Positions 7,158 to 13,911 of a DNA stretch of 18,592 nt are shown in pieces. The number at the start of each line of letters is the position of its first letter. Position 1 is the first letter of the stretch. The notes under the pieces are model-generated. The model did no database searches and was not told where the DNA came from. It was given only the letters and a program-made list of their open reading frames with translations. The translations under genes were made by a program, and so were the position numbers. This stretch comes from Paenibacillus sp. (GTDB lineage: Bacteria; Bacillota; Bacilli; Paenibacillales; NBRC-103111): the NCBI GenBank assembly GCA_029239545.1, contig JARBUQ010000039.1, positions 1-18,592 of the forward strand. The letters are read 5' to 3'.

Positions 7158-7640
7158 TCATAGCATATTTTTCAATAAACAAACAACCGATTGTGCTGCA
7201 ATTCCTTCTCCGCGTCCAGGGAATCCGAGTTGCTCGGTCGTTGTGGCCTTCACATTCACTTGCTCCGTCTCGGCTCCGAGCGCTTGTGCAATAATAGCAG
7301 TCATCTGTGGGATATAAGGGGCCATCTTTGGCCGCTGTGCAATAATAGTAGAATCCACATTTCCCAGCTTGTACCCCTTCTTAGTTGCAAGCTCCCACAC
7401 CTGTTCCAACAGCTTCAAACTGTCTGCATCCTTATAGGCTTCATCGTTATCCGGGAAGTGCTTGCCGATATCCCCAAGCCCCAGCGCCCCTAGAATCGCA
7501 TCACTGATCGCATGCAGCAGCACATCAGCATCAGAATGCCCCATCAGACCTTTCTCATAGGGGATGGTCACGCCCCCGATAATGCACTTGCGCCCCTCGA
7601 CCAATTGATGCACATCAAATCCTTGTCCTACTCGTATCAT
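7158..7640 (-). CDS. ispF: 2-C-methyl-D-erythritol 2,4-cyclodiphosphate synthase
   Basis: IspF closes the cyclic diphosphate in the non-mevalonate (MEP) route to isoprenoids, releasing CMP. The 160-residue product has the metal-binding Asp9 and His11 (GFDVH), His43 in GHSDADVLLH, the FPDNDEAYKDADS loop and the C-terminal TTTEQLGFPGRGEGIAAQ signature. The ATG at 7640 overlaps the ispD stop as ATGA and has AGAGGG upstream. This overlap suggests translational coupling with the preceding pathway enzyme. A longer in-frame start at 7685 would lie inside ispD and lacks family support. Confidence 0.97.
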   Translation of the reverse strand: MIRVGQGFDVHQLVEGRKCIIGGVTIPYEKGLMGHSDADVLLHAISDAILGALGLGDIGKHFPDNDEAYKDADSLKLLEQVWELATKKGYKLGNVDSTIIAQRPKMAPYIPQMTAIIAQALGAETEQVNVKATTTEQLGFPGRGEGIAAQSVVCLLKNML

Positions 7641-8341
7641 TGTATTCCCTCTCTCCCATACCTTGTTGAGATCGTTTCTGCCCACAGCAAATCATCTGGT
7701 GTTGTTATTTTGATATTCGTATAAGTTCCCTCTGCAATACGCACATGAACGCCCAGACGCTCCACCAAGACGGAATCGTCGGTTCCTGTATAAAGCTCCC
7801 GGATAGCCCGTTCATGGGCTTCCCGCAGCAAATCAAGACGAAAAGCTTGCGGGGTTTGGATCGCCCACAAGCTTCGCCGGTCGGGTGTCGACTGGATCAC
7901 TCCAGTCGCATCCGCGACTTTAATTGTATCTTTCACTGGTACAGCCAATACCGCCGCTCCAGTTATTCTGGCTTCCGTGAGGCAAGAACGAAAACGCGCC
8001 TCCCCAATGAAAGGCCGAACTCCATCATGCACCGCTACCCACCGGGTCCCTTCCGGCAACGCCTGAATCCCCTTGAATACCGATGCTTGCCGATCGGCTC
8101 CACCTGCTACGACAGCAGTGACCTTGCTCAAGCCGTATTGATCCATATATGCCTGACATCTGGAGATGTCGCCTTCCCCTACAACAAGCACGATCGCATC
8201 AACGAGCTCCATCTCCTGGAACCTTTCTAGCGTATGGACCAGAATTGGCTTATCGTTCAGCACCAGATACTGCTTGCTCTCCGGTGTGCCCATCCGTGAT
8301 CCTATTCCAGCCGCGACCACGATTACGCCTAGTTCACTCAT
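7637..8341 (-). CDS. ispD: 2-C-methyl-D-erythritol 4-phosphate cytidylyltransferase
   Basis: IspD transfers CMP from CTP onto methylerythritol phosphate in the MEP pathway. The 234-residue product is the normal length. The nucleotide-binding glycine-rich loop VVAAGIGSRMG is at about 8-18, followed by KQYL, then SVFKGIQAL, the AVHDGVRPF motif, AIQTPQAF and the late TDDSVLVE segment. ATG at 8341 has GGAGATGG upstream. The ispF start overlaps its stop. Upstream toward yacL lies a 161-bp gap filled by a large imperfect inverted repeat, so ispD expression may depend on reading through that structure. Confidence 0.97.
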   Translation of the reverse strand: MSELGVIVVAAGIGSRMGTPESKQYLVLNDKPILVHTLERFQEMELVDAIVLVVGEGDISRCQAYMDQYGLSKVTAVVAGGADRQASVFKGIQALPEGTRWVAVHDGVRPFIGEARFRSCLTEARITGAAVLAVPVKDTIKVADATGVIQSTPDRRSLWAIQTPQAFRLDLLREAHERAIRELYTGTDDSVLVERLGVHVRIAEGTYTNIKITTPDDLLWAETISTRYGREGIQ

Positions 8342-8363
8342 CTATAGGACCATCTCCATCCAT

Positions 8364-8503
8364 AAACGATTATATAAGGTTGAACGAAAGTAAGTATAAC
8401 GGACGATTGCCACCAAGTAGCTTGTAAACCAAGGCAGGCTGATGTTCGCATTACTTTCTTTCGTTCGTTCAACTTATGTAGTTGTATCTTATCATAATCG
8501 TTT
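8364..8503. repeat. Large imperfect inverted repeat between yacL and ispD
   Basis: The left arm (8364-8393) holds AAACGATTAT, then ATAAGGTTGAACGAA, then AGTAA. The right arm (8451-8503, opposite strand) holds the same blocks in the same order: AAACGATTAT, ATAAGTTGAACGAA, AGTAA. It has extra bases of about 16 and 8 between them; the 8-nt piece extends a CGAA/AGAA-type tandem. The centre (about 8394-8450) is unrelated. No T run follows and no target-site duplication is obvious. It could be an mRNA structure, a degenerate miniature element or a recombination scar. Confidence 0.65.
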
Positions 8504-9588
8504 TACTGCGCTTTTTCCAATAATTTCGGCTTGGCAAAGATCATTCGACCTGCCGAGGTCTGCAGCACGCTGGTGACCAGCACCTCTGTTGTGGCACCTA
8601 TGTAGTCACGGCCTCCTTCTACAACGATCATCGTTCCATCATCCAGATAGGCAACTCCCTGACCGTGCTCCTTGCCATCTTTAATGATCTGAACAAGAAT
8701 TTCCTCACCAGGCAGAACGACCGGCTTAACCGCATTGGCCAGATCGTTAATATTCAGAACCGATACCCCTTGCAGCTCACACACCTTATTGAGGTTGAAG
8801 TCATTCGTGATTACTTTACCTTGGAGCACCTTGGCTAATCGAACGAGCTTGCTGTCCACTTCGGAGATTTCCTCGAAATCCCCTTCGTAGATCAGAACCT
8901 TTACGTCAAGCTCCTTCTGAATTTTATTCAGAATATCAAGCCCTCGACGACCGCGGTTCCGCTTAAGCAGATCCGATGAATCAGCGATATGCTGCAGCTC
9001 CTCGAGTACAAACTCTGGAATTACAAGAATCCCTTCAATGAAGCCTGTCTTGCAAATATCTGCAATTCGACCATCAATGATTACACTTGTATCCAAAATT
9101 TTGTGAATATCCGCTGAGGCTCCTCCGCGCTTGCTCTTCTCATTGCGAGCTGCAAAAAGATCCATAACATCGTCTTTTCGCGCATACCCGACCCGGAAGC
9201 CGATGTAACCAAGCAACGCGGTCAAACTAACCGCAATCACACTGCCTAGTGCGCCTATCTTGCCAAGAATCGGAAACAACAGAGCCGATATCGCCAACCC
9301 CACGACGGTGCCTGCTGTTCCTGAGAACAGCTCTGGCGACGGCACACGAGCCATCTGCTCCTCCCACTTATACAACCACTCCTGTGCGAATCGAATAACT
9401 CCGGCCGTTAGTGCATAGAAAAGAGTCGCCATAACCGCCGCACACACGAAAGCTTGTCCTGGAATCGTATCCGTTTCAAACAAAGGGTTCACCATAAATA
9501 AGAACAATTGCCCGATTGCATCTTGCCACTGGTATCCTATCAAACCGCCGATTAAAGCCATCAGCAGCCTTCCATAACGAATAACCAT
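8503..9588 (-). CDS. yacL: Membrane-anchored PIN/TRAM-domain protein, YacL family
   Basis: The 361-residue product (B. subtilis YacL 366) has four likely transmembrane helices in its first 140 residues (about 6-24, 48-70, 92-112, 116-137). A cytoplasmic PIN nuclease fold follows from about 160, with the acidic motif KILDTSVIIDGRIADI, then EFVLEELQHIADSSD and the late VITNDFNLNKV. A C-terminal TRAM domain starts at about PGEEILVQIIKDGKEHGQGVAYL. PIN and TRAM domains bind or cleave RNA, so an RNase role at the membrane is plausible, but the substrate is not known to me. ATG at 9588 is chosen because GGAGGTG lies 9 nt upstream and includes an earlier in-frame ATG at 9606. The terminal codons overlap the inverted repeat. 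Confidence 0.93.
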   Translation of the reverse strand: MVIRYGRLLMALIGGLIGYQWQDAIGQLFLFMVNPLFETDTIPGQAFVCAAVMATLFYALTAGVIRFAQEWLYKWEEQMARVPSPELFSGTAGTVVGLAISALLFPILGKIGALGSVIAVSLTALLGYIGFRVGYARKDDVMDLFAARNEKSKRGGASADIHKILDTSVIIDGRIADICKTGFIEGILVIPEFVLEELQHIADSSDLLKRNRGRRGLDILNKIQKELDVKVLIYEGDFEEISEVDSKLVRLAKVLQGKVITNDFNLNKVCELQGVSVLNINDLANAVKPVVLPGEEILVQIIKDGKEHGQGVAYLDDGTMIVVEGGRDYIGATTEVLVTSVLQTSAGRMIFAKPKLLEKAQ

Positions 9589-9674
9589 TCTAACCTTCAC
9601 CTCCATAAACTTGATATCCCGTTGAATTACAAAACATGATTAACTTGATTTATTATTCATGCTGCTAATTCGGG

Positions 9675-9704
9675 TATATCTCTCTTTTTACAATTATTGT
9701 CCAA
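9675..9704 (-). promoter_or_regulatory. Candidate promoter for yacL
   Basis: In the 252-bp divergent gap, minus-strand TTGGAC (9704-9699) is followed after 18 nt by GATATA (9680-9675), about 85 nt before the yacL start. The match to consensus is only partial. The gap is AT-rich and holds nothing else I recognise on this strand. Confidence 0.35.
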
Positions 9705-9778
9705 TTTTCGTCTCACTAATCTCTCTCTAATAAACTTTTTTATAAAACTCCTAAGATAACAGTCTTATTTGTGGCGGA

Positions 9779-9807
9779 TTGAATAAACTTTCCTTTTCTT
9801 TTATAAT
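9779..9807 (+). promoter_or_regulatory. Sigma-A promoter of the plus-strand gene
   Basis: TTGAAT (9779-9784) and a perfect TATAAT (9802-9807) are 17 nt apart, 34 nt before the ATG at 9841. It points away from yacL, so the plus-strand gene is transcribed on its own. Confidence 0.75.
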
Positions 9808-9840
9808 AAAACAAATGAGTCTTACACGAGGTGAATGGAA

Positions 9841-10236
9841 ATGAGCGACTTAACCTTGAAACAGTTTCAAGAGCAAGTGTCCGATCTGTTACTCCGTCAT
9901 CGAAGCCTGCTGGATGTTCTATCCAAGACCCAGCAATCAAGCGCTTCTATGAACCGAAGTGTGATTAAAGCCATTACAGAGTGCGGGTGCATTAACCTGC
10001 AGGCCAACAAACAGCCTTATCCCGCCGAACTGTCCCTTGAGGATGCCAGAGCATTCGCCCAATCCCATGTGAGCGGTCAGTTATGTGAGAACTGCGTTGA
10101 TGCAATCTCCGTTCAATTGGGCAAGAATTTGTTTTACATGTCCTCAATGTGTAACCTCCTGGATTTGAACATGGATGCGATCCTGGAGAAGGAATCTCAG
10201 AAATGCACCACACTGGGCATCTTCAACTTGTCTTAG
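9841..10236 (+). CDS. Small Cys-rich conserved-looking protein of unknown function
   Basis: I do not recognise a named family. The 131-residue product is soluble, with no signal peptide or membrane segment. The first 45 residues look helical (QFQEQVSDLLLRHRSLLDVLS). Six cysteines are arranged as Cys48-x-Cys50 (ECGC), Cys82-x2-Cys85 (LCENC), Cys104 and Cys122; the CxC and CxxC pairs could bind a metal. ATG at 9841 follows GAGGTG with 7 nt between; the ATG at 9835 is too close to it. It is the only plus-strand gene here, with its own promoter and a terminator shared with pssA, and it interrupts the disA-yacL adjacency found in B. subtilis. Codon use looks like its neighbours. Real gene: fairly sure; function: unknown. 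Confidence 0.82.
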   Translation: MSDLTLKQFQEQVSDLLLRHRSLLDVLSKTQQSSASMNRSVIKAITECGCINLQANKQPYPAELSLEDARAFAQSHVSGQLCENCVDAISVQLGKNLFYMSSMCNLLDLNMDAILEKESQKCTTLGIFNLS

Positions 10237-10267
10237 CCATGAATTAGTCATCTTTTTACATTAGAAA

Positions 10268-10315
10268 ATGCAAAAAGCATTTATTTCCCAAATGGAAAAT
10301 AAATGCTTTTTATTT
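10268..10315. terminator. Two-way intrinsic terminator between the plus-strand gene and pssA
   Basis: AAAAAGCATTTATTTCC (10272-10288) and its near-complement (10294-10311) form a long stem around a short loop, flanked by A-rich and T-rich runs on both sides. It can end transcripts arriving from either side: the plus-strand gene (stop at 10236) and pssA (stop at 10335). Confidence 0.85.
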
Positions 10316-10334
10316 TCGAAACTATTCGATTGGA

Positions 10335-11096
10335 TTATCCGTGTTTTTTAGAATTTGTTGTTTCATCCACACCTGATTTATTGCGTTTCCGTTTTCTTGA
10401 GATCGTTCTAACGTTTTTTTTTAAGCCATTCAACCCATAGAGGGCATATAAGACAAGAGGGACAAATAATAATTTGGTTAATATTCCTTTGTATACGATC
10501 GCCAGAATTACCACAACTACGACAATAATAGGCGTAATCCATATGGCAGCCTTCGGAATGCCGACCTTCTTAAAGTTAGGATACCTAACGGTGCTAACCA
10601 TCAGGAAAGACAGCGCCAGTGTGGAGATTAACAAAATAGTTGAAGAGATTTCATCATGGAACAGAGCCAATGTACTTAGAACACAGCCTGCAGCTGGAAT
10701 AGGTAAGCCAATAAAATAACCTGGAGTTCCTGCCACTACATTGAATCTGGCTAGTCGAAGCGCCCCGCAAATCGGGAATATCGCTGTTACGATCCAGGCA
10801 AGCGCTGCTGCATTCAAGCTCTGAAACGCGACTACATACATAATGAATGCTGGTGCAACACCGAATGAAATAACATCAGATAAAGAATCCAACTCTTTGC
10901 CGAATTCGCTCTGTGCATTCAGTGCACGGGCAACACGCCCATCCAATCCGTCTAAAAGCATAGCTACAATTACGAATATAGCAGCCAATTCTGCGTTCGA
11001 ATTATCCGGGCTTGAGTTAAAGGCCAAAATAATCGCAATAATTCCCAAGAACAAATTACCAACGGTAAACATGCTGGGAATGGAATTTTTAATCAT
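10335..11096 (-). CDS. pssA: CDP-diacylglycerol-serine O-phosphatidyltransferase
   Basis: PssA makes phosphatidylserine from CDP-diacylglycerol and serine at the membrane, the step before phosphatidylethanolamine. The 253-residue product is a polytopic CDP-alcohol phosphatidyltransferase. The signature D-G-x2-A-R-x8-G-x3-D-x3-D is complete: Asp52, Gly53, Ala56, Arg57, Gly66, Asp70, Asp74. Six or more hydrophobic segments span about residues 8-225, and the tail is rich in Lys and Arg. ATG at 11096 has GGTGGAG 5 nt upstream. It lies between disA and the plus-strand gene; B. subtilis has no pss gene at this place. A TATAGT about 25-30 nt before the start may be a -10, but no good -35 matches. 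Serine as substrate is inferred from similarity to the PssA subfamily (FGVAPAF, GLPIPAAG). Confidence 0.9.
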   Translation of the reverse strand: MIKNSIPSMFTVGNLFLGIIAIILAFNSSPDNSNAELAAIFVIVAMLLDGLDGRVARALNAQSEFGKELDSLSDVISFGVAPAFIMYVVAFQSLNAAALAWIVTAIFPICGALRLARFNVVAGTPGYFIGLPIPAAGCVLSTLALFHDEISSTILLISTLALSFLMVSTVRYPNFKKVGIPKAAIWITPIIVVVVVILAIVYKGILTKLLFVPLVLYALYGLNGLKKNVRTISRKRKRNKSGVDETTNSKKHG

Positions 11097-11214
11097 GCAA
11101 GCTCCACCTCTAAATGTACTATACCCTAATTGAATTGAATCCATGTTAACGTTGATCCGGTTGATTAGAGCGAAAAGCAGTTGTCGTCCAATCTATCTTA
11201 TGATTGTATGTGTT

Positions 11215-12291
11215 TTAAATATGTCTGTCAATGAACAATTGCTCTTGGATTCGCTTCAACCCTTCCTTGATAGCCCTGGCTCGCACCTCACCAATGCCAT
11301 CTACCTCATCCAATTCCTCAATGGTAGCCATAACCATATGTGGCAAATGAACGAAGCGTTCAACCAAATTATGGATAATAATAGCCGGCAAACGAGGAAG
11401 CTTGCTTAGCATACGGTACCCGCGCGGAAAGACAGGCTCCTCCAAGACAGAATTGGAATAAGAGAAGCCTAACAGACGAATCAAATGCTGATGATCCAAT
11501 AATTCGTCAGCACTCAGCTTCTTCAGCCCTGCTAATACTTCCTTCACCTTCTCTTCCGAGCTATCCTTGCAATAATCCTTCACCAGCAAAAAAGCCTCGT
11601 AATCCGTATTCGCCACCAGCTCTTCCAACTGCATCCGAATAAGGCGGCCCTCTGTGCCAAGCTCCGTAATGTACCTCTTGATCTCCATCTTCACGCGGAG
11701 CACCATCTCAACACGTTGAATGGCGCTTGATACTTCCTGCAGCGTCACCAGCTCTTCAAACTCCGCTGCTCCGAGATTGGTCAACGCCTGATCAAGGACG
11801 GACTTATACTTCTCAACGGTCTGAATAGCTTGATTAGCTTTGGTCAGTATGACACCGATGTCCTTAAGCGAATATCGGAGATTGCCTTGATAGACAGTAA
11901 TTACATTGCGCCGTTGAGAGATAGAGACGACCAGCTTGCCGGTCTGCTTCGCTACCCGCTCTGCCGTTCTATGCCGAATTCCCGTTTCGATGGAGCTTAT
12001 GGAGGAGTCTGGTATCAGCTGTGTATTGGCATATAGAATACGCTTGATGTCCTCGCTTAATATGATGGCTCCATCCATCTTGGCAAGCTCATATAAGTAG
12101 TTGGGGGAGAAATCGCAATTAATTGAGAACCCCCCGTCCACGAGCTCCATAACCTCGGGACTGTAGCCCACAACAAGCAGGGCTCCTGTCTTTGCGCGCA
12201 GCACATTCTCCAGTCCTTCGCGAAAAGAGGTGCCTGGAGCAACCAACTGCAAAATTTGACTCATTTTATCGCGTGGTGCTTCTTCTTTCAC
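11215..12291 (-). CDS. disA: DNA integrity scanning protein DisA, diadenylate cyclase
   Basis: DisA joins two ATP into cyclic di-AMP and slows or stops synthesis at branched DNA, linking DNA damage to sporulation and cell-wall signalling. The 358-residue product is full length (B. subtilis 360). The N-terminal DAC domain contains GALLVVG (36-42), the catalytic DGA (73-75) and RHR (106-108 in GIRHRTAERV). A helical linker follows, and a C-terminal helix-hairpin-helix DNA-binding domain near LDEVDGIGEVRARAI ends the protein. The start is a GTG at 12291 with AGGAGGT six nt upstream. radA lies upstream with a pair of palindromic repeats in the gap. In B. subtilis radA and disA work together in genome surveillance. 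Confidence 0.97.
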   Translation of the reverse strand: MKEEAPRDKMSQILQLVAPGTSFREGLENVLRAKTGALLVVGYSPEVMELVDGGFSINCDFSPNYLYELAKMDGAIILSEDIKRILYANTQLIPDSSISSIETGIRHRTAERVAKQTGKLVVSISQRRNVITVYQGNLRYSLKDIGVILTKANQAIQTVEKYKSVLDQALTNLGAAEFEELVTLQEVSSAIQRVEMVLRVKMEIKRYITELGTEGRLIRMQLEELVANTDYEAFLLVKDYCKDSSEEKVKEVLAGLKKLSADELLDHQHLIRLLGFSYSNSVLEEPVFPRGYRMLSKLPRLPAIIIHNLVERFVHLPHMVMATIEELDEVDGIGEVRARAIKEGLKRIQEQLFIDRHI

Positions 12292-12306
12292 TTGCTGACC
12301 TCCTAA

Positions 12307-12371
12307 AGACTTTGCGTAGCAAAGTCACATCGTAAGCGTAATCCTAGACTTTGCGGTGCCAAAGTTACATC
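12307..12371. repeat. Two imperfect copies of a 25-26-bp palindromic repeat
   Basis: Copies at 12307-12331 and 12346-12371 share AGACTTTGCG...CAAAGT.ACATC with one inserted base and a few substitutions. Each carries its own dyad: ACTTTGC and GCAAAGT around 3 nt in the first, ACTTTG and CAAAGT around 6 nt in the second. They fill the gap between the radA stop (12373) and the disA ribosome binding site, so both would form small hairpins in the mRNA. No T run follows. Function unknown. Confidence 0.75.
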
Positions 12372-12372
12372 A

Positions 12373-13740
12373 CTATTCCAAAGCAGCCTTCAGCGCTTCG
12401 GCTACTGTCTGAACTCCTATTATCTCGATTCCGTCTGGCGGATTCCACCCTTTGGTGCTTTTTGCCGGTAAAATCACTCTTCGGAAACCCAGTTTCTGAG
12501 CTTCCCTTACTCTTGCATCGACCCTTGATATGCCGCGCACTTCTCCCGTTAACCCCACTTCTCCCAATACAACATCATAAGGATGAACAGGTTTGTCTCG
12601 GAAGCTGGAAGCAATAGCTACAGCGACAGCCAAATCAACCGCTGGCTCATCTAATTTCAGACCGCCCGCCACATTGAGATAAACATCCTGATTCTGAAGA
12701 AACAGTCCCATTCTCTTCTCCAGAACCGCTATTATCAACGTAAGTCTGTTATAATCGACACCTGTCGCCATTCTTCGAGGGCTTGGAAAATTTGTCGAAG
12801 AAACGAGTGCCTGAAGCTCAACCAAAACAGGTCTCGTCCCTTCCATACTGGCAACTACCGTTGATCCTGCCACATGAATAGGCCGTTCTGCTATGAATAG
12901 CTCCGAGGGATTGGTCACTTCTCTGAGGCCCAGCTCATTCATTTCGAATATGCCGATCTCATTGGTCGATCCGAAGCGATTCTTAACCGCACGTAACAAA
13001 CGGTACGTATGATGCCGCTCCCCTTCAAAATAAAGGACACAGTCCACCATATGCTCCAATAATCGGGGTCCGGCAATCGAACCCTCCTTCGTAACGTGCC
13101 CAACCAGTACGGTTGCAATACCTTTCCCCTTAGCTATTCTCATAAAATGACCAGTGCATTCTCTCACTTGAGACACACTGCCTGGTGCTGAGGTGACAGC
13201 AGGATGATACACCGTCTGAATGGAATCAATGATTAGCAAATCCGGCTGGGTGTACTCAATGGCTTCATCAATGAGCTCCATATTCGTCTCACACATCACG
13301 AACAAATGTTCCGATAGTGCATGAAGTCGATCTGCCCTTAGCTTCAATTGTGCTGCTGACTCTTCCCCCGATATGTACAGCACCTTCATCCGCTTCGCCG
13401 TCAAGCTGAAAGAAGCTTGCAGCAGCAATGTAGATTTACCAATCCCTGGATCTCCGCCAACCAAGACTAAAGATCCCGGTACAATGCCGCCTCCCAATAC
13501 GCGATTGAGTTCTGTCATGTCGGTTAGAATACGATTTTCCTGACTGCTCTCTATATTTATGATTGATATCGGCAATTCTTTCGTAAGAGTTGAAGAACTC
13601 GACAAACCCCGAGCACGTGCAGGAGCTTCGAGCTCCTCTACAAAGCTATTCCAAGCTTGGCAGCCTGGGCATTTTCCTAACCATTTAGGCGATTCATATC
13701 CGCATTCCTGGCAGGTGAATTTAGTTTTGGGCTTTGCCAT
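12373..13740 (-). CDS. radA: DNA repair protein RadA (Sms)
   Basis: RadA is a RecA-like ATPase/helicase that aids branch migration in recombination. The 455-residue product has an N-terminal zinc finger (Cys10, Cys13, Cys24, Cys27), Walker A GGDPGIGKST (95-104), Walker B around LLIIDSIQT, the RadA-specific KNRFGS motif, and a Lon-protease-like C-terminal domain with LNVAGGLKLDEPAVDLAVA. The ATG at 13740 has GAGG 8 nt upstream; the longer reading from 13779 has no family support. A terminator after clpC separates it from the CtsR operon, so it probably has its own promoter in 13741-13857. TATACA near the start is a possible -10, but no -35 is convincing. Confidence 0.97.
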   Translation of the reverse strand: MAKPKTKFTCQECGYESPKWLGKCPGCQAWNSFVEELEAPARARGLSSSSTLTKELPISIINIESSQENRILTDMTELNRVLGGGIVPGSLVLVGGDPGIGKSTLLLQASFSLTAKRMKVLYISGEESAAQLKLRADRLHALSEHLFVMCETNMELIDEAIEYTQPDLLIIDSIQTVYHPAVTSAPGSVSQVRECTGHFMRIAKGKGIATVLVGHVTKEGSIAGPRLLEHMVDCVLYFEGERHHTYRLLRAVKNRFGSTNEIGIFEMNELGLREVTNPSELFIAERPIHVAGSTVVASMEGTRPVLVELQALVSSTNFPSPRRMATGVDYNRLTLIIAVLEKRMGLFLQNQDVYLNVAGGLKLDEPAVDLAVAVAIASSFRDKPVHPYDVVLGEVGLTGEVRGISRVDARVREAQKLGFRRVILPAKSTKGWNPPDGIEIIGVQTVAEALKAALE

Positions 13741-13851
13741 ATGATTTCCTCGCTTTGTATAGTAATCAAAGTTTACCATGCGGAGCAGGTGGTGAAAACC
13801 CCAAAATGGTATTTATTTCATGTATTTCCCACTGCATCATGCTTAGGTCAC

Positions 13852-13892
13852 AAATAAAACCCCACGCCCTGATCACTCAGGAACGTGGGGTT
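13852..13892 (-). terminator. Rho-independent terminator after clpC
   Basis: On the minus strand AACCCCACG (13892-13884) pairs with CGTGGGGTT (13866-13858), with an inner CCTGA/TCAGG stem, and is followed by TTATTT. It lies 20 nt after the clpC stop and closes the ctsR operon. The rest of the 171-bp gap to radA shows no gene. Confidence 0.88.
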
Positions 13893-13911
13893 GCCTACCC
13901 TTCTCAAACAG

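Noticed and set aside
7745..8230. 161-codon plus-strand open frame
   Set aside because: Entirely antisense to ispD, whose motifs are complete; no translational signals.
8364..8503. Insertion sequence or CRISPR repeat unit
   Set aside because: No transposase frame, no spaced identical repeats and no clear target duplication; only an inverted repeat can be supported.
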